Shown here: positions 10,368 to 20,737 of the stretch, piece by piece | Position numbering within the stretch: position 1 is the first letter of the stretch | Layout: each line of letters begins with the position of its first letter | Source of the DNA: Dendrophyllia cribrosa | Taxonomy: Eukaryota > Cnidaria > Anthozoa > Scleractinia > Dendrophylliidae | Assembly (NCBI GenBank): GCA_024195265.1 | Contig: JAJLRJ010000004.1 | Span: forward strand, 27,788,434-27,852,433 | DNA length: 64,000 bases | Direction of reading: 5' to 3' | Position numbers and translations under genes: made by a program | The notes under the pieces: generated by a model | What the model saw: the letters and a program-made list of their open reading frames with translations, nothing else | Told to the model about the DNA's origin: nothing | Databases searched by the model: none

Positions 10368-12326
10368 TAAATTGCTTCTTTTCTTATGGTACATTGAAGT
10401 ATAAAACAAATGTTTGATACGCATGCGCATGACAAACATTTTCCGTCATTTGGTCTTATTGGTGTATAAGTCAGTCCTGTATTTCTCCCACAGAGGTGAA
10501 CGTTGCTTTTATACACAGCATACAACTTGAAGCCGAATTTGTCGCGATTCTGAAAAAACTAAGAGCTATTTTTAATCAGAGTTCTTCCGAGGCAAAAATG
10601 TCAAAGATCGATCTCTCGCACTCGCAATTTATTTCCCGTTTTACTGCCGATTCTTTGTAATGTCTGTATCGGAGCAGTCCTCGCTGCCTGTGGTGAGTAA
10701 TTTCAAGACTTTTTTCAAGAAAGAACAATAGAAACACACGGCAAAACAGCGTCGTTACTTCAACCCATCAGATTTAATAAAACATCTGGACTTTGGGACT
10801 GGACTTCTGTGGATTATGGACTAGGGAATGCGTGTCATATTAATGTAGATTTTTACTGACTTTATTGCTTTTTGTGGTTACTAGGTTACTAGTAACCACT
10901 ATGCTGTCACCTGTGTAAGTAAGTCCGACTTTCCGAAGCGCGAAGTTGTGCCAAGTTCACCCGATTGCTGTACGATGAGACAGTTCTGATAGCTTCGGAT
11001 TAGACGACTCGATTGTCAAGGCAGTTCTGTTTGTACGTGCGCGCTTTGGATTCGTGGAAAAGGTAAACGGAGCTTTCTCGTTATTTTTACTGCTTTACCA
11101 AGCACAGCTTTCACCAAATGTGGCCAAGTATTGTTTTCAAATATTATTTAAGGTATTTTCGTGGTTTGGAAAAAGGTTTTAGTGAAAAATCGAGCTGTGA
11201 ATCGAAGTGTTTGTAAGCAGACCATGAGCTATCCGAACTCATGATTCAAACGCCGCCAGCATTTCATTTCTGTACCTTTGACCATTCAGAACTGCTTTTT
11301 TTATTAGCGAAAGCATTATTATACGAATCATTTTTCCGTATAAGATTGGCATTCTATTACACAGGAAAAGTCGGCGATTTTAGAAAGTATAATAAAAATA
11401 GGTTGCTGAATTGAATTATTTTGTGATGTTTATTATATTTTCGCAGACGCTAGCCGGTTCCTCGCAGTAATTAGGATACAATATATCGCCAAGACTTCCA
11501 GAAGCAGAAAATCACTGAATTCTGAAAAGTGTTTGACTCTTTTAATCAAAGGAAAGACATTTTCATTCAAGGAAATATGAGTTTCATTCAAAAGTTTTGA
11601 CCTTTTATAGAAAATATATTTTAGATTCAGTGATTATAAAAACAGCTTGATATCAAATTACATTTGACATAAAATTTACACAAAGCAAAATTGTGTATTT
11701 GCGACAACACTTTGAAAAAACCGTGAAGCTTGGAAAAAACTTATTACAGATGGCAAAATCAAAGCATTTTTTTAAAGAACCAGCTTTAAGTTATGGAAAC
11801 ATTTCATTTCGATTTGGTCTTAAAATCACGGAAAGATTTTAGTGAATGCGTCACGCAACGTTTATTTACAAAATGTTTGACCAATTCATAGCAATTCTCA
11901 CCAAAGATTTGAAATCTTTAAAAAAATCCCGGATCTCCTGAATGCGATTTCCTGTTTATTTAGGGCCTACAAAAAGTTAATGGCCATCCGGGCAGGAGGG
12001 GGTATCTGGGTTAAAAATCAAGGTGCGAGGGGTGGTCGGCCTGGCCGGGAAATCCGGGCGGGGGAGGGGTAAAAAAATATTGCATCCGTCGGGGGGGGGG
12101 GGGGGGGGGGGATTTTTTCTGGAATAACCCATTTTACACTGGTTGCATGCGATTAAGTAACACAGGAAAACTAAATCTTTATATTGATTATCAAATTTCT
12201 TTTTACAGCATATCATCTACTGCCTATTTTTTCAAGTAGTCTTTTCAAATGTAACAGAAATAATTCACAGCTTGGAAAGTTATAGACGAGTGTGGATTTG
12301 ATCGGAATCAATAAATTAAATATTAA
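10368..12326 (+). repeat. 2,053-bp tandem duplication, copy 2 (left part; continues at 18812-18898)
   Basis: Copy 2 runs to 12326, is cut by the TTAA transposon, and resumes at 18812 (AAAGCGAGCACAGAAAAATT) to about 18898 (GCTAAGTCTAGCCTCTTG). The poly-G tract at about 12091-12111 is slightly longer than in copy 1. Minus-strand frames at 9959-10162 and 11977-12216 translate the G-tract as poly-Pro and are not genes. Confidence 0.9.
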
Positions 12327-13445
12327 GAGGCACTCCGTCTAAGATCCGACCGGTCAATTTTCGGCGGTAAATGAAATTCTTTCATTTTTTCTGCAGAAAT
12401 AAAACATCATGTCCTAAGTACGAAAATCGTATTTGTTTGGCTTCGTTTCTTTTAATACTTGAGTTTGGTCGTTTTTTCCGGAGCGACCATAGGGTAAGCC
12501 AATCCGTCGTTCGTAACACTGATTTTTGACTAAAACTCAAAGCGCCCTGTGACAATGTATGTTTTCACAGCAAGCTCATATTTACACAGAGATATATATC
12601 AGTAATGAACTTTCTTTTAAGCGTAAAATCAACCTGGTTCATGTCGCACAAAATTAGTTATGATTTTTTTCGTACACCCTCCTATCGGTACCAGGCGAGC
12701 AGGTGGCGAAGGGCCTCCATAAAAAATTGTCATTTCGCAAAACTGGGACCTGATCTAAAAGTAACTCGCAAATATTTTATCAGACCAAGGTCTGGTCTAC
12801 AAATAACTGCAATAAAATTTGTGGGCACTCGTCATATAATGGTATAAAAATTTCAAACAAATTCACCAAACTAGAAAATTTCATTATCATTCGCCCATTT
12901 TAAAAGGCTTGTTTAATTTCCTTCATTTGCATTTAAAACATGTTAAACCCGCCAGAAATTAAAAAATAGACTATATAACAGTTCAGACAGTTAAAGAATT
13001 TATAAAGCTTACCATAATTCTGTTACAAATTCGTCCACAAATTCGTCCTCATTCGTACACTCCATCTTCCAACAGTTTTATCATTGTCACGCAACACCGG
13101 CCTGAGTGAAACAGTGGTTCGGATCACCGAATACAACAAAAGCCCAACTTGTGTTCATTCGATATTTGAAGGTTAACCAACAGAAGCCTCGTGGTATTTG
13201 ATGCAAATAACGGCGGCTACACTGTTGGTTAGGAATGATGAGGTGCTGGTTGAACTCGCCTGGTCGGTAAACACAGTGTGTAACAGTGCTCTCGGGCGGA
13301 ATGTCGTTCAGTTTGTAATCTGCTTGACATGAGAACCGTTCCAATGTCACAAAGTTCTTCGTAAATCCTATATAATGTTCTGAAGAAACTGCAAAATCAA
13401 GAAAATACTGGACATTATCTCCACCAATACAACAACAATATTATT
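12327..13445 (+). repeat. Left long terminal inverted repeat of the TTAA transposon
   Basis: About 1.1 kb that matches 17672-18811 in reverse. It carries an open frame of 87 codons at 13087-13350 on the minus strand (contains YKLNDIPPEST and AFVVFGDPNHCFTQAG) with a counterpart in the other arm. Confidence 0.85.
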
Positions 13446-13513
13446 TTGAAGCCTCGCCGGAATCTGCCATTGTTATGTTTACTACTAAAACCGCTGACCA
13501 CCCTTAGCTCACT

Positions 13514-16448
13514 TTAAGCGCTGGACTCGAAGCAGTTGCATCCCTGTACAAATGCCGAAAGTTTATCAACAAGGTCCTTCTTCCTGTCTTTTGAATGAAA
13601 GGATACGTCAAAAAACTTTAAAATCACTTTCAGCATACTGACGTTAAACTTGCTTAGTTTGTCCTCTTTCACATAGTCACACAAGCAGAAAATGTCATAT
13701 GTCATGGGATGTTGTAAACTGAGTCTCTCTTCAATTGTGTGAAGAACGTCTTTCCTTTCTTGCTCTATTTCTTCTTCCAATAATTCCTCTGGAGTGATTT
13801 GCTCCCTGCCGGGCCTCCTTCTCTTTGCTGCCAGCCGAGAAAAATATCCTTGAACTTGCGTTTTGGAAATCCATTCCTCTCTCCCAAACAGTCTGTTATT
13901 TCCTTCATCCCTTGCAGTACGCATGTCCAGGGCAACTTGTGCTGGATCTGCTTTTAAACCTGATCGCTCACCGAGATCGAATTTGGCTGTCAAATAATCT
14001 TTCACATTTTCACTAAATCTTGTCGCTCCTCCTCGTGTTGTGTGCAAAGCCCAACCCACGCTAAGGCTTTCACGTTCTGAAGCCAGTTGTTCCCCTGCCT
14101 GCTTTAACAGAGGAGTACTGTCTCTTTCGACTGTGTCCACGGTTGAGAATTTTTCTGCCCACTCTCTCCTTAATTTGTCGTATGAGGTTTCAGAAGATTT
14201 CTTCCTATCATGATCCCCAACCTCTAGGTGGATTTCAAGATCACTAAACTTCTTAAACGCCTTACGGCAACCAGGCTCAGAACATTCGAACATGGCATCC
14301 TGATCAGGTTGAGATACTGCGGTGAACTTACAGTAGCGGCTGCATCGAAAAGGAAAGAAATCCTTTTTTACTAAAAGACCAGTTTGTCCTTGATGGCTAT
14401 TATAGAGCTTATCATAGAGGATAAGTTTCCCTGGACCTTTTCCAAACGCCTTCCAAACGCGCACACCTCTTTCTTCGTACGCAAAATTGTGAAACTTGCT
14501 AAAACCGTCCATTTTGTTCACCAGCACATTTTTTTGATCTTCACTAATTGAACATACGCAGGCTGTTGTACCTTTCACAGGACGTTCTGACAAGGCAACA
14601 TACATATCACTTGCCGATAGTACGTCATGGCCTTCATTACAGTATCTTCTGATGGTAGACTTCATTGGGCATAAGATACGGTCACAAACATCTTTACCGT
14701 ACTGCGGTTCCGAGAAGTCAAACCTACAGACCTCAATACCACTTCTCTCCCCTACATCTCTAACAGCCACTGTAAGATTGTTGTTGTGATAGCACCCCGC
14801 TTCATCAGATCTAAGGAAGGCTTTTGTGACGTTTGGTTTCTGGGCCTTGATAACACCCAAAACATTTTCAAGAATGGAGCAAACTGCAAACCAGTCTTGC
14901 TGGCAGGAGCCGTCCACGAGGTGGGCGTAAGATTGCAACTCCTTATCTTCATCACCAGCCTCACACGACAGAACTGTGGAAATGTGCCAGCTGATTCCGC
15001 GCTTTCCGAACCAATCGGACTGTTTTTCCCTGAATTTCAACTGTAGGAATTTCATGGCCCAGTCCATAACTATCAGTACATGGTCTCCATCCGCTAACAA
15101 TTTGAGAGCATCCTGCTTTGCGCTGTCCTGATTGACGGAACGTAAAATATGTGCTTTCCAATGAATTATGTCGGCCTTAGCTTGCTCAAAGTCGAACAGG
15201 AGATCTTCCTGGTGTTCTTTGCTGTACAAATTAGCTGAGGAAGATGTAATTTTAGTCTCAATGTCACCTAGGACAGACTTCAGGGCTTCGCAATCTGTAC
15301 AGATTGTACTGTGTAAGTGAGAGCATTTCTCCTGGAAATCTGGGTCGCAACCGTCGGAGAGCGCGAACTTCCGACAGTGATCTGGGCATGTGGATTCGTC
15401 ATCTTTGCAATGAACACGATAGTTGGTTTTTAAGTAGCGCTTACCATCTTTCAGTGCGCGCCTTGCATCATTGCACCACAGCTTACTCACCCCTGCTTTC
15501 TCTAATTCGTCCAAAATTCGTTCAACTGTCTGAAAACCTGAAGCACCATCAGCGGCAGTGTTGTCTAGGCCTTGGAGTGATTTACGTTGCGATGCTTCTC
15601 GCACCTCAAGAATCTTATATAAGGTCGATTGGCTCAGTGGTTCAAACTGCTCCTCTTGACATAACTCTAAGTACTGACTGATCATAGTGGATCTTGTAAC
15701 TGTGCGCACTACGTTTGGCATTTCTATCGTTTCTCCACTATCAAGTTTCAGGACTCTGTTACCGTAAGCAACGTCCTGATAGAAGTAAGGCCGATTAGCA
15801 AAATCAATGAAATGCTCCACCTTGAGCATGTCAAGTCGCTGACGATGTCTGATTTCCTTAACCAGGGGGGCTCCTGGATTGTGCATTTTTGCGTGAGCCC
15901 TTGCCCGCTTGATTTGCCATGATGAAAGTTTTTCATATGGCTCATGAATTTTCTTCAAGGTGTCAATCGGAAACCTATGAGCATATAGGCTCAATATCTG
16001 CGTTTTCACGTTCTTTGAATTCGCATTTTTAAACGCACTCATCAGCATTTTAAGATCATCAGACACTTGATATTTATCCTCTTCTTTTGAAGCCAGTGCG
16101 TTAAAAAGTATTTCAGCATCTTGTGGACATATTACTTTACAAACAAGCAAACAGTCTTCCTTAGCTTTCTCCACACAGTTTTTCTGCTCCTGTTTACTAC
16201 ACTTGTCCCATGCAGTTTTGAGCTGGGAGTCAAGTGGTCTGTGCTTCTCACCTGGTATGTGATTTGCAATTTCATTCATCGCTGAGTTGTATACACAAAT
16301 AATGTTTTCAGTAGAGACTCCAGGAGAACACTCGGATGCCATTCCTGGGGTCCACAATGACCAATCTTTGTTAGGCAGTGCATGTTGTCCAATGGGAGTG
16401 GACGCCGTGGCTTCTTCAACAGCTAATACAGCCTTTTGCTTAGAAGTC
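13514..16448 (-). CDS. Transposase-like protein, exon 3 (977 residues) with C2H2 and SAP-like modules
   Basis: The largest exon of the transposon gene. The acceptor is TTTATAG ending at 16449; the exon completes a split Arg codon from exon 2 and continues TSKQKAVLAVEE. Numbering the open frame from 16528, candidate catalytic acids are Asp489 (in VLIVMDWAMKF), Asp576 (in FLRSDEAGCYHNN) and Asp613 (in YGKDVCDR), a layout compatible with an RNase H-fold DDE/D transposase. A Cys/His cluster lies at 374-414, a C2H2 finger around FECSEPGCRKAF with His ~27 residues on, and a SAP-like end (VILKFFDVSF, KKDLVDKL). Stop is just before 13514. The upstream 27 codons of the frame are intron. Function is inferred from the inverted-repeat setting; the catalytic triad is a proposal. 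Confidence 0.75.
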
Positions 16449-16849
16449 CTATAAAGCAAAATAAATGTTCTAAAATCTTTCACTATAATGCAGAGGCGTA
16501 ACCAAAACGTTTTCAGAGGTACGCACAATCAATTTTCAAACACTCCCCTGACCTCCTCCCCCACCCTCAAGTCCCAAACCTTTCTTTTTTCCGACTTTTT
16601 TTAGGTACGCACGTGCGTACGAGCGTACAGGTAGCTACGCCCCTGTAATGCAAAAACAAATAAATAAATATTGACTAAATGAAGCGGTATTACCTTTATT
16701 TATGGTTGTATAATGTTCGTATTTCACTATTTGAAATTAAATGAAATAAATGATGAATTAATCGAATTAAACACTTTCCATTGCTTGTTTCAAAAAATAC
16801 ATTTCCAGCAATAAAAACATAATTTAAAAATCAACGGAGGTGTACAGAC

Positions 16850-16961
16850 CTGTTCAACTCAGATTGACAAGAGTCGTCTTCGCTTAATAGCTGTGGGCGT
16901 AGCCAGTTTGCATCTTTTTCAATCTTCTCTTTGTGCTTCTTTCGACATGCCGTACATATAG
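16850..16961 (-). CDS. Transposase-like protein, exon 2
   Basis: A 112-bp exon between a TTTCTTCAG acceptor (next to 16961) and a GT donor (16849 leftward). It encodes ICTACRKKHKEKIEKD and then a short acidic segment ending in Glu-Leu-Asn. One base carried from exon 1 plus two bases here make the first codon, and two bases left over are completed by exon 3, so all three exons stay in frame. The CxxC pair may complete the zinc-binding cluster of exon 1. Confidence 0.7.
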
Positions 16962-17136
16962 CTGAAGAAAGAAAGGATAACGTAATGATAATTAAATTAA
17001 GAATATGAAATTATAAAACGATTTGAAAACAACCCAAAGTGTCACGAATAACAGAATATCGCGTTGGTCACTCTGGTATTTGTGTTTTCTTACTTTTGTA
17101 GATTTGCGCTTTAAAGAATGAGAAAGAGATACTTAC

Positions 17137-17524
17137 GTGATCCTACACCTGCGTTCTTGCCAAACAAGTTATTTATTTCCTTCGCCTTCTCAAAATTGAT
17201 TACATGCCTACCAGTGACTGCCTTCGTTTTACCGGTATGTCCTGGATACTGACATGATCTTGGCGGACGCCAAAATCTCCCGAGGCCTTCTCTGTGTTTA
17301 GGACAAATTTTCATCTTTGCAATTTGGCTTTCATCTAGCCCAAAAAGTCCCACCCTGGCCAAAATTAAATCTCTCTCGCACACGTCTTCGTTTGACAAAT
17401 GACAACTTGCCAGGTGCCCTGAGATATCATCATTGCACTCCGTCAAAGGAACAGTGTCACGCTTTTCCTTACTTGGGCCACATTGACCGCTCACAAGTGA
17501 ATAGAAAGAACAAAAACCCGACAT
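17137..17524 (-). CDS. Transposase-like protein, exon 1 (cysteine-rich N-terminus)
   Basis: Starts at the ATG at 17524 (MSGFCSFYSLVSG) and ends at a consensus donor, C followed by GTAAGTAT. The 129 residues contain a Cys/His series (QCG, ECND, SCHL, VCERD, ICPKHRE, SCQYPGHTGK), consistent with a zinc-binding DNA-recognition module such as those at the N-terminus of many eukaryotic transposases. An earlier in-frame Met (17572) is possible; I prefer 17524 because the upstream residues look like leader sequence. Joined exons give about 1,144 residues. Confidence 0.65.
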
Positions 17525-17671
17525 ACTTAAATTTTTCTGAACGAAGCAAGGTGGAAACAAACTATGAAACACTTCGAAAGATGCACAATGTTTACTTTTT
17601 ATTCGACTTCACACGAGAATCCTGTCACGAAAAGGTCAGCGGTCACTCGATTACCTGTTGGTTCAAAATAT

Positions 17672-18811
17672 AAAATGGTGTTCAGTTGTCGTATTGGTGG
17701 AGATAATGTCCAGTAGTTGCTTGATTGGGCAGTTTTTTCAGAACATTATAAAGGATTTAAGAAGAGCTTTGTTTACACTGGAACGGTTCTCATCTCAAGC
17801 AGATTACAAACTGAATGACATTCCGCACGAGAGCACTGTTTACACACTGTGTTTATACCGACCAGGCGAGTTCAACCAGCACCTCATCATCATTCCTAAC
17901 CAACAGAGTAGCTGCTGTTATTCGCATCAAATACCACGAGGCTTCTGTTCATTAAACTTCAAATATCATCGAATGAACATAAGTTGGGCTTTTGTTGTAT
18001 TCGGTGATCCGAACTACTGTTTCACTCAGGCCGGTGTTCAGGGTGTTGCGTGACAATGATTCAACTGTTGGAAGATGGAGTGTACGAATGAGGACGAATT
18101 TGTGGACGAATTTGTAACAGAATTCAGGTAAGCTTTATAAATGCTTTTATGTCTGAACTGTTATATAGTCTATTTTTCAATTTCTGGCGGGTTGAACATG
18201 TTTTAAATGCAATTGAAGGAAATTAAACAAGCCTTTTAAAATGGCCGAATGATGATGAAATTTTCTAGTTTGGTGAATTTGTTTGAAATTTTTATACCAT
18301 TATATGACGAGTGCCCACAAATTTTATTGCAGTTATTTGTAGACCAGACCTTGGTCTGATAAAATATTTGCGAGTTACTTTTAGATCAGGTCCCAGTTTT
18401 GCAAAATGACAATTTTTATGGAGGCCCTTCGCCACCTGCTCGCCTGGTACCGATAGGAGGGTGTACGAAAAAAATCATAACTAATTTTCTGCGACATGAA
18501 CCAGGTTGATTTTACCCTTAAAAGAAAGTTCATTACTGATATATATCTCTGTGTAAATATGAGCTTGCTGTGAAAAAAAAAACATTGTCACAGGGCGCTT
18601 CGAGTTTTAGTCAAAAATCAGTGATACGAACGACGGATTGGCTTACCCTATGGTCGCTTCGGAAAAAACGACCAAACTAAAGTATTAAAAGAAACGAGGC
18701 CAAACATACGATTTTCGTACTTACGGCATGATGTTTTACTTCTGCAGAAAAAATGAAAGAATTTCATTTACCGCCGAAAATTGACCGGTCGGATCTTAGA
18801 CGGAGTGCCTC
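17672..18811 (-). repeat. Right long terminal inverted repeat of the TTAA transposon
   Basis: Inverse match of 12327-13445. It holds an open frame on the plus strand (17658-18053) that parallels the one in the left arm, with GEFNQHLIIIPNQQ, HQIPRGFCSLNF and AFVVFGDPNYCFTQAG. Confidence 0.85.
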
Positions 18812-18898
18812 TTAAAAGCGAGCACAGAAAAATTGGTAACTTCAATCGCGCGTCTTAGAGTCTCTTGCGCATGAGTATAGGCTAAGTCTAGCCTCTTG

Positions 18899-19949
18899 TT
18901 TATTATAGGTTATAATTTTCACTATATTTTTGCCTATGCGTATTTTGTTTTGTCTCGATTTTATTTCTTCTCCGTTTTGCTTCTCGTTTTGTTTTATTGT
19001 GTCATGCTGCGTCTATGGATTTATTTGTTGTATGGCCGTTTTTGTTTCCTGGCCTTGTTTAAGGTTTTAATTATCACGTTTTGGCTTATTCTATTCAGCC
19101 TCTATTGTTCTTTGCCCCTTGTTTTTAGCCCCTTTTTTCACCGCTGCTCGTTAGAATTTGTTTTATGCATGCGCACATCCTTTTGCACCTCCTTTATTCT
19201 GTATTTGCATATATCCTTGTTCCCTTCGCTTCAAGCCTATTTTCCTTTACGCGTGTTTATGTTTCGCCTTCCTTTATTCCCTTACTCTTGGAATGACTGT
19301 TTGGAACGGGAATCTTATTCCCTCTCGGATTTCCGGGGCTCCAAGCTGTCATTCCCTGAGTCCCGTCGCGCTTGCCCCTTTTACCCTCTCACACGCCTTT
19401 TCTTTTGTCTTTCCCTTGTAGCCTCCCATTAAGCGCCTTCTAGTCGGTCATTTTTTCCATTCCATACTGGGAGATGTCGGATGATTTCAACCCTATTAGC
19501 CATTCTGCTCCCCACCTGCGTTGGGTTTATTATAGGGGTATGCCTTTAGACGTGACTCAGGGAATGACAGAGCCCTGCAACAAGCATATTTCTCCAGCTT
19601 TCCTTAAAGAAGTCCTTCACGGCTCCTCTAGCGTCCTCTCCCCCAAAACGTCCCCTACCCCAGTAATAGGCGTGTTTTAGAATGGGACAGGACTCTGTGT
19701 TGGCCCCACCACTGCTTCTTTTAGTCTGGGGTCTCTTATAGTTTAGTATGGGTATTTTAAATTGGGGTCCTTAGTTTAGTGTGGGTATTTTATGTTGGGG
19801 TCCTTAGTTTAGTCTGGGTGTTTAAGATTGCGGTCCTTAGTCAAGTCTCGGTTGTTTGTGTTACGGGGAACCCGTTTGCATCTTTTCTGTGGCCGCCATT
19901 CTTCCATAACTCAAAGGAGTATGGGTAAGACCGGTGTAAATAGGATACT
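18899..19949. other. T-rich stretch, short ORF and 33-36-bp tandem repeats
   Basis: 18899-19430 is strongly T-rich and its hydrophobic translation is not taken as a gene. A 68-codon frame at 19474-19680 (MSDDFNPISHSAPHLRW) matches nothing I know. At 19728-19861 four imperfect units of 33-36 bp share GGTCCTTAGTTTAGT. From 19888 the composite element's right end begins. Confidence 0.4.
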
Positions 19950-20209
19950 ATTTACAGCGGTCTTACCCAAAGCGATATAAAAGGAGTCACCTCAAGGAAT
20001 AAATTATCACTTCGAGAAAGAAGTTGTTTGGTTCGTACTTGCTCATGCGTCGCGTTCAGCCTTGTGTCATCTTGCCTGTACTCCGCTCCTTTTGGTCACT
20101 TTCTATCCCGCCCTTCCCTCCCTTTGTATACTAACTTTTTGCCTCCGTATTCGAAAGTGGCCGCCATTCTTCCATAACTCAAAGGAGTATGGGTAAGACC
20201 GGTGTAAAT
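19950..20209. mobile_element. 260-bp short copy of the composite element
   Basis: It has the left end (TTTACAGCGGTCTTACCC, TATA block) and right end (GTGGCCGCCATTCTTCC ... GTAAGACCGGTGTAAAT) of the large element with only about 125 bp between. The octamer AGGATACT is on both sides (19942-19949 and 20210-20217), consistent with an 8-bp target duplication. It abuts the right end of the larger copy. Confidence 0.65.
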
Positions 20210-20217
20210 AGGATACT

Positions 20218-20737
20218 AATTCACAAGAAAGATAGCACTTTTATAAATTACCTTTACGTAGGCCGATTCTCAACTAAATCTCAAAACTAAATACGCTATC
20301 TTGTTAATTGTTATTGTAACGATCTTGACATCCAACTAGTGTTTACCACTTTCAAATTAAGAAATCTTTTTACAGTGAAGGACCCTGTCCCTAGAGAGCT
20401 TCGTTCACGTATAGTATATAAGTTCACCTGTGCAGGCTGTAATGCTTGCTACATCGGCGAAACTTGTCGACATTTTTCTACACGCGTCCGTGAACACCTC
20501 TCTTCTGATAAGTCCTCTCACATCTTTAAACATCTACAAAGCTCGGAACCTTGCCGCAAATCTTGTTCTACAGATTGCTTTGAAATCCTCGATTCTGCCT
20601 CCACGAAATTTCAACTCAAACACAAGGAGGCTCAGTATGCACATCAACTGGGAAAAGCCCAATTTAAATCAACAAGTCAAACGGTAGCACGGTTGATTGG
20701 TTTCCACAAGAAAACCAACCAACCAATGAAATGTTGA
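20218..20737 (+). pseudogene. Penelope-like element, C-terminal GIY-YIG endonuclease fragment
   Basis: The frame at 20339-20737 (132 residues) contains KDPVPRELRSRIVYKFTC, then AGCNACYIGETCRHFSTR and VREHL. This is the GIY-YIG nuclease of canonical Penelope-like retroelements, whose RT lies upstream and is absent here. Coding traces of the RT-nuclease linker run from about 20225 to 20338 with stops. The fragment begins directly after the AGGATACTA octamer of the neighbouring element. No RT box is present, so it is dead. Confidence 0.75.

Larger units (their letters stand above)
12327..18811 (-). mobile_element. 6,485-bp DNA transposon with 1.1-kb terminal inverted repeats and TTAA target duplication
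   Basis: The left end GAGGCACTCCGTCTAAGATC at 12327 is matched in inverse orientation at 18811. The arms stay about 95% alike near the tips and extend to about 13445 and 17672. TTAA flanks both ends (12323-12326 and 18812-18815). The same tandem-repeat position in copy 1 (10273-10276) has one TTAA and no insert, so the target duplication is proven by an empty site. Between the arms lies a single three-exon gene on the minus strand. TTAA is the target of piggyBac, Kolobok and Sola3 transposons; the ~1,144-residue protein with long inverted repeats does not look like piggyBac, but the superfamily needs a profile search. Confidence 0.9.
5547..20209. mobile_element. Composite element with ~20-bp terminal inverted repeats, heavily invaded
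   Basis: The left end at 5547 begins with a motif containing TTTACAGCGGTCTTACCC. Its inverted partner GGGTAAGACCGGTGTAAA (one mismatch) closes the segment at about 19924-19941 and again at about 20192-20209. The region from 19950 to 20209 is a short copy with both ends (left end ~75 bp identical to 5547 on, right end ~60 bp identical to 19888-19941), bracketed by AGGATACT on both sides. The sequence left of 5547 ends in ATACT, a partial match to that octamer. Inside are a TATA promoter, tandem arrays and later insertions. No transposase of its own is visible, so it would be non-autonomous. Whether 5547-19941 is truly one element is inference; the repeated ends are directly visible. Confidence 0.45.

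Noticed and set aside
16449..16528. First 27 codons of the 1,004-codon transposase frame as the true N-terminus
   Set aside because: An acceptor at 16449-16450 and exact phase matching with upstream exons 1 and 2 show that this part is intron.
18896..19432. 178-codon hydrophobic frame resembling a membrane protein
   Set aside because: The DNA is T-rich, the residues are Phe/Leu/Tyr/Cys strings with no periodic topology, and a second overlapping frame is equally open.
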